Positions 6,191 through 13,963 of a DNA stretch of 14,160 nt are shown here, one piece after another. This stretch comes from Selenomonadaceae bacterium UBA3796 (lineage in GTDB: Bacteria; Bacillota; Negativicutes; Selenomonadales; Selenomonadaceae). Each line of letters opens with the position of its first letter. Position 1 is the stretch's first letter. The notes under the pieces were generated by a model. It ran no database searches. It was not told where the DNA came from and saw only the letters and a program-made list of their open reading frames with translations. Both the position numbers and the translations under genes were made by a program. The DNA lies in contig DFES01000020.1 in the NCBI GenBank assembly GCA_002369175.1, forward strand, positions 1-14,160, read 5' to 3'.

Positions 6191-7126
6191 ATGGAGTTTC
6201 ATCATGTCAGTGTCATGCTTGAGGAAACAGTAGAAGGATTGGTGACGGATCCTGCCGGGACGTATGTGGACTGTACTCTGGGTGGAGCCGGGCATTCCAG
6301 CCGCATTGCCGAATCGTTGACGCCGGAAGGCCGCATCATAGGCATCGATCAGGATGCCGCAGCGATCGCTGCAGCGACGGAGAAGTTACGGGAAGCCAGG
6401 TGCCGGGTGGATATTGTCCATGACAACTTCCGCAATCTGGAAAACATTTTGACGGCACAGGGGGTTTCCAAGGCAGACGGCTTCGTCTTTGACCTGGGAG
6501 TGTCATCCCATCAGCTTGATACAGCGGAGCGGGGGTTTTCCTATATGCAGGATGCGCCCCTTGACATGCGCATGGATACAGAATGCGCGTTTTCCGCTTA
6601 TGATGTGGTGAATGCTTATGAGGAAAGGGAGCTTGCCCGTATCTTCCATGAGTACGGCGAGGAGCGCTGGTCGAAGCGCATCGCGGCATTCATCGTTAAG
6701 GCAAGACAGGAAAAGCCTGTGGAGTCTACGGGAGAACTCGTGGATATCATTTGCCGTGCGGTGCCAAAGGCCGTGCGCCGATCAGCGGGAGGCCATCCGG
6801 CCAAGCGCGTGTTCCAGGCCATTCGCATTGAGGTGAATGATGAACTGGGGATTTTGAGGCATGCTTTCCAGGTGGCGGTTGCCCATTTGAAAGCAGGAGG
6901 GCGGATTGCCATTCTCACGTTTCATTCTCTGGAGGATCGCATTGCAAAGCAGGTTTTGAAGGAAATGAGCCGCGGATGCATTTGTCCGCCTGGGCTTCCT
7001 GTCTGTGTCTGTCATCACCGGCCTGAAATCCGTCTTATCGGCAAGCCCATGACGGCTGCCCATGAGGAGCTGGAGAGAAATTCCCGCTCCAAAAGCGCTA
7101 AATTGCGCATTGGCGAGAAATTATAA
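6191..7126 (+). CDS. rsmH: 16S rRNA m4C1402 N4-methyltransferase RsmH (MraW)
   Basis: This 311-residue protein has the usual RsmH length. It opens with HHVSVMLEE, followed by the SAM-binding GGAGHSS (31-37). Further conserved runs are DGFVFDLGVSSHQLD, LDMRMD, HPAKRVFQAIRIEVNDEL and FHSLEDRIAK, with a C-rich CICPPGLPVCVC segment. RsmH methylates the base N4 of C1402 in the ribosomal P site. ATG 6191 begins the conserved part and has GTGAGGG about eleven bases upstream; GTG 6173 would add six poorly conserved residues. It lies between mraZ and ftsL as in most dcw clusters. Confidence 0.96.
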   Translation: MEFHHVSVMLEETVEGLVTDPAGTYVDCTLGGAGHSSRIAESLTPEGRIIGIDQDAAAIAAATEKLREARCRVDIVHDNFRNLENILTAQGVSKADGFVFDLGVSSHQLDTAERGFSYMQDAPLDMRMDTECAFSAYDVVNAYEERELARIFHEYGEERWSKRIAAFIVKARQEKPVESTGELVDIICRAVPKAVRRSAGGHPAKRVFQAIRIEVNDELGILRHAFQVAVAHLKAGGRIAILTFHSLEDRIAKQVLKEMSRGCICPPGLPVCVCHHRPEIRLIGKPMTAAHEELERNSRSKSAKLRIGEKL

Positions 7127-7143
7127 TCAACAGGGGGGATAAG

Positions 7144-7539
7144 ATGCTCGCAAGACGCATAGAAGAGGAATACGATTACGAAGCATACCCTGAAAGTGTT
7201 CAAACGCCGCAGAGGCCCAGACCGATGCTTGTGGAGAAACCCCGGCAGTTCCAGCGGTCTCAGATGCTGCTGAATAAACCCTTGCGTTCCCGTTGCCGGA
7301 CGTTATTCATTTTATTCACTGTGTTGGCGATGGCTGTCACTATACGAAGCGGTATCAGCGCCAGCAGGGGTTATGTCCTTGTGGATACGCAGCAGAGAGC
7401 ACAGGTCATCGAACAGGAAAATGAACGCCTGCGCGTTGAGATTGCACAGCTCAAGTCACCACAGAGAATCAAGGCCATTGCGACAGGCGAGCTGGGGATG
7501 CAGACGCCCGCCAAGGTGTATTTTGTCCATGAGAAATAA
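7144..7539 (+). CDS. ftsL: FtsL-like divisome membrane protein
   Basis: This 131-residue bitopic protein has a basic, proline-rich cytoplasmic head (1-52), one membrane helix (about 53-67, TLFILFTVLAMAVTI) and an extracytoplasmic heptad-like segment (about 78-103, rich in Q, E, R and L). The short tail contains TGELGMQTPAKV, and a (G)MxxP-type ending is common in FtsL/DivIC proteins. FtsL joins FtsB/DivIC and FtsQ to activate septal synthesis. The primary sequence of this family is poorly conserved; position, topology and coiled coil support the call. AGGGGGG (about 7132-7138) precedes ATG 7144. An ftsI gene would be expected next but is absent, and a terminator follows ten bases after the stop. 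Confidence 0.82.
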   Translation: MLARRIEEEYDYEAYPESVQTPQRPRPMLVEKPRQFQRSQMLLNKPLRSRCRTLFILFTVLAMAVTIRSGISASRGYVLVDTQQRAQVIEQENERLRVEIAQLKSPQRIKAIATGELGMQTPAKVYFVHEK

Positions 7540-7548
7540 TGGAATGTC

Positions 7549-7589
7549 ACGCTTCTTTTCTTGCCCTTGAGAAAAGAAGCGTTTTATTT
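7549..7589 (+). terminator. intrinsic terminator or attenuator inside the dcw cluster
   Basis: ACGCTTCTTTTC (7549-7560) pairs perfectly over 12 bp with GAAAAGAAGCGT (7571-7582), with a 10-nt loop. The T-rich run TTTATTT (7583-7589) follows. It begins ten bases after the ftsL stop and ends 37 bases before the murE start, exactly where ftsI/spoVD is often found. I found no strong promoter between it and murE, so partial read-through (polarity control) is the simplest reading. Confidence 0.82.
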
Positions 7590-7626
7590 GAAGCGGATTT
7601 GTCTGAATGAGGAGGAAAAGGACAGG

Positions 7627-9108
7627 ATGAAGACAATCGGTGAACTGGCAGCGCTGGTGGAAGGTGCTGAGGTGATTGGCGACAGAAGCGTTGAGATAAC
7701 CGGGATAGAACGTGATTCCCGCAAGGTGGGAGCAGGAGCGTTGTTTGTCTGCGTTCCGGGAATCCATGTGGACGGGCACAGTTTCATTCCCCAGGTGGCG
7801 GAACAGGGTGCCAAGGCCATTCTCACAACGCGTAATGTTGAGGCTCCCCGGGGGATGACGGTTTTGAAGGTTCCGGAGCTCAACGGGGCACTCGATACCA
7901 TTGTTCCTTTCTTCCATGACTATCCGGCGCGTTCCATGCGCATCATTGGCATTACGGGAACCAACGGAAAGACGACAACGAGCTATATCACGAGGGCGAT
8001 CCTGAGGAATGCCGGTTTCAAGGTAGGACTGATCGGTACGATACAGATTATGGTGGAGGAAAAGAGTCTTCCGATTCACAATACAACGCCGGATGTAGTA
8101 GAACTTCAGAATACTCTGGCAATGATGCGTGACGAGGGAATGGATTATGTGGTCATGGAGGTATCCTCCCATGCATTGGATCAGAATCGTGTAGCCGGCA
8201 TCGAGTTTGATACGGCTGTGTTCACGAACCTTACGCAGGATCATCTGGACTATCACAAGACCTTGGAGAATTACAAGCTGGCGAAGGCAAAGCTCTTCGG
8301 GCTTTTGTCCCGGGACGGCTCCAAAAAGGGGAAAACGGCTGTCGTGAATATAGATGATTCTGCCGGGAGGACGATGCTGGAGCATGCGGTCTGCAGTCAT
8401 CTGACGTATGGTATGGAAGCGGCAGCGGATTTGCGGGCGGAGAACATCGAGGTCTTGCCCGGGGGTTCCAGGTTCTGTTTGTCCGGAGCATTCGGCAGGA
8501 TGGATTTGCAACTGTCCATTACGGGGATCTTCAACGTATACAACGTCATGTCTGCTGCAGGGGCGGCATTGGCGGAGGGCATTGCTCCGGAGGTGATCCG
8601 GGATGCATTGCAGAAGTTTTCCAGTGTGCCAGGTCGGTTTGAGTCCGTGAGAGAGGGGCAGGATTTCTTCGTCATCGTGGACTATGCCCATACGCCTGAC
8701 GGTGTGGAAAATGTGCTTCATACGGCAAGACAGATTGCAAAGCGCCGCGTCATTACGGTTTTTGGCTGCGGCGGCGATAGGGATCGCACGAAGCGACCCA
8801 TTATGGGCAGGCTTGCGGCAGCGCTTTCCGATGTTGTGATTGCCACATCGGATAATCCGCGCACGGAAGATCCGGAGTTTATTCTCAGCCAGGTGGAGGA
8901 AGGTGTGAAGGAAACGATCGGCGGGAAGCATCACGAGTGCATCGTGGATCGTCGCGCTGCGATTTTTCGTGCCGTGGAACTGGCCGAGAAGGATGATATT
9001 GTCGTGATTCTCGGAAAAGGCCATGAGGACTACCAGATCCTGAAGGACAAAACCATTCATTTCGATGATAGGGAAGTAGCAAGAGATGCCATTAGGGGGA
9101 AGAGATAA
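7627..9108 (+). CDS. murE: UDP-MurNAc-L-Ala-D-Glu:meso-diaminopimelate ligase MurE
   Basis: This 493-residue Mur ligase adds the third residue of the peptidoglycan stem peptide in the cytoplasm. The N-terminal UMP-binding domain includes IERDSRKV. The central ATPase has GTNGKTTT (111-118), followed by TTPD, EVSSHAL and TNLTQDHLDYH. The C-terminal domain has VDYAHTPDG, FGCGGDRD and DNPR (409-412). DNPR is the known signature of meso-diaminopimelate rather than lysine specificity. ATG 7627 is preceded by AGGAGG (7610-7615, eleven bases) and begins the conserved part; the open frame reaches further upstream into the terminator, which I reject. Its TAA overlaps the murF ATG by one base. Confidence 0.97.
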   Translation: MKTIGELAALVEGAEVIGDRSVEITGIERDSRKVGAGALFVCVPGIHVDGHSFIPQVAEQGAKAILTTRNVEAPRGMTVLKVPELNGALDTIVPFFHDYPARSMRIIGITGTNGKTTTSYITRAILRNAGFKVGLIGTIQIMVEEKSLPIHNTTPDVVELQNTLAMMRDEGMDYVVMEVSSHALDQNRVAGIEFDTAVFTNLTQDHLDYHKTLENYKLAKAKLFGLLSRDGSKKGKTAVVNIDDSAGRTMLEHAVCSHLTYGMEAAADLRAENIEVLPGGSRFCLSGAFGRMDLQLSITGIFNVYNVMSAAGAALAEGIAPEVIRDALQKFSSVPGRFESVREGQDFFVIVDYAHTPDGVENVLHTARQIAKRRVITVFGCGGDRDRTKRPIMGRLAAALSDVVIATSDNPRTEDPEFILSQVEEGVKETIGGKHHECIVDRRAAIFRAVELAEKDDIVVILGKGHEDYQILKDKTIHFDDREVARDAIRGKR

Positions 9109-10478
9109 TGCCGGCTTTTACGCTTGAGGAGATTCTGTCTGCAACACATGCGGATGCGGTACAGAGGCTCGGAGACAGATTCAGCGATGTGGTAACGGAT
9201 ACGCGAAGGATTTCGAAGGGCGTGCTGTTTGTTGCCTTGAAGGGTGAACGCTTCAACGGCGAGGATTTTGCCAAAGAGGCTGTAGAAAAGGGCGCTGCAG
9301 GTGTTATGGTGACCATTTCCTGTTCGGAGGAGAACCTGCAGGGCATCAGAGGAACCGTGCTGAAGGTGGGAGATACACAGAAAGCCTATCAGGAGATCGC
9401 CCACCTTTGGCGCAGGAAATTCGACCTGCCGGTGATTGCCATTACGGGTTCCAACGGAAAGACGACAACAAAGGAACTTGTAGCGGCGGTGCTTTCTGCC
9501 AGGGGGAAGGTTCTCAAGACCCAGGCGAATTTCAACAATGAGATTGGCCTGCCGTTGACACTCCTGGGGCTGGAGAAAGAGGATACAGCAGCCGTGGTGG
9601 AAATCGGAATGCGCGGGCTGCACCAAATCGAGGCATTGGCGCCTGTGGCAGAGCCCTCTGTCGGCATTGTGACCAATGTGGGAGAAACCCATATGGAGCT
9701 TCTCGGTTCCATAGAGAATATTGCCAGGGCGAAGGCGGAACTGGTGGAAGCGATCCCTTCTGGAGGAACCGTTATTCTCAATGGGGACAACAAATATGTG
9801 GCTGCCATGCAGGACAAGGCAGCAGAGGGTGTGAAGGTTCTTACCTTTGGCATAGAACAACCATCGGATGTCCATGGGGAAGAAATACATACAGAAGAGG
9901 GAAGGACGAGATTTCAGGTGGCTTTTGCAGGAAAGCGGCAGGAATACGTCCTTCCCATGATCGGGCGGCACAATGTTTATAACGCGCTGGCAGCGATTGC
10001 TGCCGGATATGCCCTTGGGCTGTCTTCAGAGGAAATTCATAAAGGGCTGTTACATTCAGAGGCGGCAAAGATGCGTTTTGAGGTGCAGCAGAAAGGCGAT
10101 ATCAAAATCGTCAACGATGCCTACAATGCAAGTCCCATGTCCATGACGGCGGCCATCCATACCCTTTCCGAGCTTACGGCGGGGAGGAAAATCGCTGTGC
10201 TGGGGGATATGCTGGAACTGGGAGCAGCGTCTTCTGAGGCACATTACCGCGTGGGTACGGAACTGGCGGAGAAGCAGTTTGCGGCAGTTGTCACCCGTGG
10301 CGAGATGGGAGAAAAGATTGCCGAAGGTGCAGAGGCCGGCGGTATACGGGAAGTCTATCGCTGTGATTCCCACGAGAGGGCGGCAGAGGTTCTGAAAGAG
10401 ATTCTCCGTCCGGGAGACACGGTGCTTTTCAAAGGTTCCCGCGGCATGCAGATGGAGAAGATCATAGATATGATATAA
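9108..10478 (+). CDS. murF: UDP-MurNAc-tripeptide:D-alanyl-D-alanine ligase MurF
   Basis: This 456-residue enzyme joins D-Ala-D-Ala to the tripeptide nucleotide, the last cytoplasmic addition. It has the N-terminal VVTDTRRISKGVLFVALKG, the P-loop GSNGKTTTKE (114-123), then FNNEIGLPLTLL, MGMRG-type region (here IGMRG), NVGETHMELLGS and GRHNVYNALAA. The C-terminal part has VNDAYNASPMSM and LGDMLELG. The length is typical. ATG 9108 shares one base with the murE stop (TAATG), and AGGGGGAAGAG lies just upstream inside murE, so translation is probably coupled. The mraY start follows 15 bases after the stop. Confidence 0.97.
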   Translation: MPAFTLEEILSATHADAVQRLGDRFSDVVTDTRRISKGVLFVALKGERFNGEDFAKEAVEKGAAGVMVTISCSEENLQGIRGTVLKVGDTQKAYQEIAHLWRRKFDLPVIAITGSNGKTTTKELVAAVLSARGKVLKTQANFNNEIGLPLTLLGLEKEDTAAVVEIGMRGLHQIEALAPVAEPSVGIVTNVGETHMELLGSIENIARAKAELVEAIPSGGTVILNGDNKYVAAMQDKAAEGVKVLTFGIEQPSDVHGEEIHTEEGRTRFQVAFAGKRQEYVLPMIGRHNVYNALAAIAAGYALGLSSEEIHKGLLHSEAAKMRFEVQQKGDIKIVNDAYNASPMSMTAAIHTLSELTAGRKIAVLGDMLELGAASSEAHYRVGTELAEKQFAAVVTRGEMGEKIAEGAEAGGIREVYRCDSHERAAEVLKEILRPGDTVLFKGSRGMQMEKIIDMI

Positions 10479-10493
10479 GTTGGAGGCAAGGGA

Positions 10494-11447
10494 ATGTCAG
10501 TCAGTTTTGTGACCGCTGCCGCTGTGGCAGCGGGTGTTGTTCTGCTCATGGGGCCTTTTGTGCTGCCCATGCTGCGTCGTTTGAAATTCGGTCAGAGCAT
10601 TCGGGAAGAGGGGCCGAAAAGCCACCAGGCAAAGAGTGGAACTCCCACCATGGGCGGCATTATGATCGTTCTTGGAATTCTTTTGGGAACCCTGCTTGCT
10701 GCTCCATCAACGACAGAGATCCTGTTGGCTCTCTTCATCGTGCTGGGGCATTTTGCATTGGGTTTTCTGGATGACTATATCAAGGTGGTGAAGAAACGCA
10801 ATCTGGGGCTCAAGGCGAAGCAAAAGCTTTTGGGGCAGATCGTGATAGCCCTTGTAACCATGTATATTGGTACAAGGGAATTGGGGCTTGATACAAGCAT
10901 CTGGCTGCCGGTGGTGAATCATCAGGTGGATATCGGCTTCCTTTACTATCCGTTGGTACTCTTTGTCCTCGTGGGGACATCCAATGCCGTGAATCTCACC
11001 GACGGGCTGGACGGCCTGGCTTCCGGAACCATGGCCATTGCCGCCAGCGCTTATGCAGCGGTTTGTCTTTTGACGAATCATTGGGATCTCGCGCTCTTTT
11101 GCGTGGCGGTGGTGGGAGCCTGTATCGCTTTCTTGCGGTTCAATGCTCACCCGGCAAAGGTATTCATGGGAGATACGGGTTCCCTGGCGCTTGGGGGTGC
11201 CTTTGCGGCCATGGGGATTCTCACGCATACGGAACTGCTTCTGGTGATCATCGGCTTTGTTTTCGTCTGTGAGGCGCTTTCCGTTATCATCCAGGTGATC
11301 TCTTTTCAGACCACCGGCAAGCGGGTTTTTCGCATGAGCCCCATCCATCATCACTTTGAGCTTGGCGGATGGAGCGAATGGAAGGTGGTCTTTGTCTTCT
11401 GGGCAGTAGGACTTCTGGCGAGTGCAGCCGGATTGTCCATGATTTGA
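10494..11447 (+). CDS. mraY: phospho-MurNAc-pentapeptide transferase MraY
   Basis: This 317-residue polytopic membrane enzyme transfers phospho-MurNAc-pentapeptide to undecaprenyl phosphate, forming lipid I. Around ten hydrophobic helices are visible. Family motifs include SHQAKSGTPTMGG, FLDDYIKV with D93-D94, NLTDGLDG (167-174, D170), MGDTGS (225-230) and the histidine triad in SPIHHHFE (285-287). These supply Mg and substrate ligands in solved MraY structures. GGAGG precedes ATG 10494 at normal spacing. The length is slightly under that of E. coli MraY (360) but normal for Firmicutes. murD begins 18 bases downstream. Confidence 0.97.
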   Translation: MSVSFVTAAAVAAGVVLLMGPFVLPMLRRLKFGQSIREEGPKSHQAKSGTPTMGGIMIVLGILLGTLLAAPSTTEILLALFIVLGHFALGFLDDYIKVVKKRNLGLKAKQKLLGQIVIALVTMYIGTRELGLDTSIWLPVVNHQVDIGFLYYPLVLFVLVGTSNAVNLTDGLDGLASGTMAIAASAYAAVCLLTNHWDLALFCVAVVGACIAFLRFNAHPAKVFMGDTGSLALGGAFAAMGILTHTELLLVIIGFVFVCEALSVIIQVISFQTTGKRVFRMSPIHHHFELGGWSEWKVVFVFWAVGLLASAAGLSMI

Positions 11448-11465
11448 TTTGGAGGATGTAGGATT

Positions 11466-12827
11466 ATGGAATTGCAGGGCAAGAGGATGTTGGTAATCGG
11501 TGCCGGAATCAGCGGTTTTGCTGCGGCAAAGATCGCGAAGTCCATGGGGGCGAGTGTCGTACTCAGCGATGCGAAAAAAGAGGCCGATACCGGGCAAGAT
11601 TTTTCGGAACTTCGGGAACAGGGCATCGAGCTGAAGTTCGGCCCGCAGACGGACGAAATTCTGGATGGCGTGGATGTGGTGTTGGTATCTCCTGCTGTTC
11701 CGCTGCGCATTCCCATCCTGCAGACAGCGATGCAAAAAGGGATTCCCGTCATCAGCGAGGTGGAGCTGGCCTATCGTTTGGCGAAGTCTCCTATCTGTGC
11801 AGTAACCGGGACGAACGGCAAGACGACGACAGTAACTCTTTTGGGGCTGCTGCTTGAAACCCGCTTCGATAAAGTGGGGGTTGGCGGCAATATCGGAATT
11901 CCGCTGTCCGAAGAGGCTCTCCGCATTGGAGAGGGCGGCTGCATTGCTGCGGAGATATCCAGCTATCAGATGGAGGCAACGAATGCTTTTCGCCCCCATG
12001 TGTCCGTCGTCCTGAATGTCACACCGGATCATATTGTGCGCCATGGCTCCATGGAGGTCTATCAGCAGATGAAGGAGCGCATGTTTGCTGAGGAAACCAT
12101 GGAAGATTATCTCGTCCTGAACTATGATGATGAGAGAACCAGGTCCATGGAAGAGAGAGCCCATTGCCAGGTGTGCTTTTTCAGCCGCAGGAGGGAACTG
12201 GAGGAAGGTGCTTTCCTGCACGGGGACAGGCTGATGATTCGTTGGCAGGGCAAGGATCATGCGCTTTGCCGCATTTCCGAACTTGGCATTCAAGGCGGCC
12301 ACAACGTGGAAAATGCCCTGGCCGCTTCCCTGGCAGCCTTTCTTGCCGGAGCGGAGCCAGCGAAAATGGCAGGGGTATTGAAATCATTCCGTGGTGTGGA
12401 GCATCGCATCGAGCATGTCAGGGATCTGGACGGCGTTCCGTATTACAATGATTCCAAGGCGACGAATACGGACTCTGCCATCAAGGCGCTGGAGACATTC
12501 CCGAGCCATATCATTCTTTTGGCCGGCGGGGACGACAAGCTCACAGACCTTACGGATTTCATGGAACTGGTGAAGGAACGGGTGGACGAGCTCATCCTCG
12601 TAGGGAATGCGGCAAAGCGTTTCCACGAGGCGGCAGCAGCACAGGGGTTTTCGGAGGAGCATATCCATGAAGTCGGATATTCTATGGAGAAGGCTGTGGA
12701 GCTTGCCCATGATCTTGCAGAAAAGCCTCAGGTGGTGCTCCTTTCGCCTGCCTGCGCCAGCTTTGATATGTACGGGAATTTTGAGGAGAGAGGGCGCGAT
12801 TTCAAGCGCCTTGTGAATGGTTTATGA
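11466..12827 (+). CDS. murD: UDP-MurNAc-L-alanine:D-glutamate ligase MurD
   Basis: This 453-residue Mur ligase adds D-glutamate to UDP-MurNAc-L-Ala. It starts with a Rossmann-like VIGAGISGFAAAK. The ATPase P-loop is GTNGKTTT (115-122), then GNIGIPL, EISSYQME and LNVTPDHIVRHGSMEVY. The C-terminal domain has NDSKATNTDS, LLAGGDDK and LSPACASFDMYGNFEERG. The run after TPDH is usually L-D-R-H in relatives; here it is I-V-R-H, so the conserved D is V. AGGAGG-like GGAGG lies upstream of ATG 11466. Seven bases after the stop comes the murG ribosome-site region and then murG, with no ftsW between them. Confidence 0.96.
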   Translation: MELQGKRMLVIGAGISGFAAAKIAKSMGASVVLSDAKKEADTGQDFSELREQGIELKFGPQTDEILDGVDVVLVSPAVPLRIPILQTAMQKGIPVISEVELAYRLAKSPICAVTGTNGKTTTVTLLGLLLETRFDKVGVGGNIGIPLSEEALRIGEGGCIAAEISSYQMEATNAFRPHVSVVLNVTPDHIVRHGSMEVYQQMKERMFAEETMEDYLVLNYDDERTRSMEERAHCQVCFFSRRRELEEGAFLHGDRLMIRWQGKDHALCRISELGIQGGHNVENALAASLAAFLAGAEPAKMAGVLKSFRGVEHRIEHVRDLDGVPYYNDSKATNTDSAIKALETFPSHIILLAGGDDKLTDLTDFMELVKERVDELILVGNAAKRFHEAAAAQGFSEEHIHEVGYSMEKAVELAHDLAEKPQVVLLSPACASFDMYGNFEERGRDFKRLVNGL

Positions 12828-12843
12828 GTGGGAGGATCGTTCA

Positions 12844-13950
12844 TTGAGGGTCATTGTATCAGGAGGCGGCACGGGCGGTCATATCTACCCGGCGATAACG
12901 ATCATGCGGGCGATACAGGAGCGTGAGCCGGCGGCTGAATTTCTCTATGTGGGAACGCGCCACGGACTGGAGTCGGATATCGTTCCCAAGGAGGGAATCC
13001 CCTTTGCCACGGTGGAGCTTCAAGGGTTTGAGCGCCATTTTACACTGTCGAATGTCAAGCGGGCAGGGAAAGCTATGCTTGGCGTTGCGAAGGCTATGGG
13101 CATCGTGAAACGGTTTCGTCCGGATGTGGTTGTGGGCACGGGCGGCTATGTCTGCGGTCCTGTGTTGATGGCGGCAAGTCTTCTTCATGTGCCCACATTG
13201 ATTCAGGAGCAGAATGTGGTGCCGGGCATCACGAACAGGTTGCTGTCCCGTTTCGTCACAAAGGTGGCTGCGGGCGTGCCGGAAGCCATGGTTCACTTTC
13301 CCTCAAGGAAGGTTTCCTGCACCGGGAATCCCATTCGCAGGGATGTGATGGAGGCAAGCCGCGAGGAGGGATTGAAGGCATTCGGACTGGATGGGGATCG
13401 GCTCATTGTGCTCATCTCCGGCGGCAGCCGTGGCGCCCGCAGCATCAATCAGGCGATGGTCGGCGTCCTGAAGGCAGCGGCACATCATCCGGAGGTCCAA
13501 TTCCTTCATGTGACGGGGAAGCTGGAATATGAGGATGTGCTCAACCGTCTTGCGGATGCCGGAGTGGATTTGAAGCAAAGCAGCCATATTCATGTGGAGC
13601 CCTATCTTTACAACATGCCCTTGGCACTGGCTGTGGCAGACTTGGCGATTTTTCGTGCAGGCGCCATCGGGCTGGCGGAACTCATGGCAAGGGGAATCCC
13701 TTCCATTCTCATTCCCTATCCCTATGCGGCGGAAAACCATCAGGAGCACAATGCCCGTGCCGTTATGTCGGCAGGAGCGGCGCGCATGATACTCAACAAG
13801 GATTTGACGTCAGATGTTTTGCAGAAGGAATTGAAGGGACTTCTGGATCATCCGGAGGAATTGGCCCGGATGGCGGAAGCCAGCCGAGCCTTGGGGAAAC
13901 CCGAAGCAGCAGGAGAAATTGCAGATATTGCTCTGAGCATAGCGAAATGA
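12844..13950 (+). CDS. murG: UDP-GlcNAc:lipid I N-acetylglucosaminyltransferase MurG
   Basis: This 368-residue GT28-family peripheral membrane enzyme converts lipid I to lipid II on the inner face. It has GGGTGGHIYPA from residue 7, VVGTGGYVCGPV, QEQNVVPGITNRLL, GNPIRRDV, GGSRGARSINQ (about 193) and AENHQEHNA (about 296). The donor-binding loop reads FRAGAIGLAEL (from about 270), where SRAGA-x-T-x-x-EL is commoner. I chose the TTG start at 12844 because GGGAGG (12830-12835) is eight bases before it and the protein then begins right at the conserved strand. An in-frame ATG at 12817 lies inside murD without a ribosome site. murC follows 13 bases after the stop. Confidence 0.95.
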   Translation: MRVIVSGGGTGGHIYPAITIMRAIQEREPAAEFLYVGTRHGLESDIVPKEGIPFATVELQGFERHFTLSNVKRAGKAMLGVAKAMGIVKRFRPDVVVGTGGYVCGPVLMAASLLHVPTLIQEQNVVPGITNRLLSRFVTKVAAGVPEAMVHFPSRKVSCTGNPIRRDVMEASREEGLKAFGLDGDRLIVLISGGSRGARSINQAMVGVLKAAAHHPEVQFLHVTGKLEYEDVLNRLADAGVDLKQSSHIHVEPYLYNMPLALAVADLAIFRAGAIGLAELMARGIPSILIPYPYAAENHQEHNARAVMSAGAARMILNKDLTSDVLQKELKGLLDHPEELARMAEASRALGKPEAAGEIADIALSIAK

Positions 13951-13963
13951 GGGAGGAAGCGCA

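Noticed and set aside
7540..7626. Decayed ftsI pseudogene between ftsL and murE
   Set aside because: The 87-bp gap is filled by the terminator and the murE ribosome site, with no transpeptidase-like fragment.
7456..9060. Long minus-strand open frame opposite murE
   Set aside because: It is a mirror of the GC-biased murE codons, rich in H, R, C and I, without a ribosome site or family motifs.
10707..12302. Long minus-strand open frame opposite mraY-murD
   Set aside because: Same reason: it crosses two well-identified genes and the gap between them and has low-complexity, His/Gln-rich composition.
12817..12843. ATG start of murG inside murD
   Set aside because: No ribosome site; the strong GGGAGG serves TTG 12844, and the extra nine residues are not like MurG.
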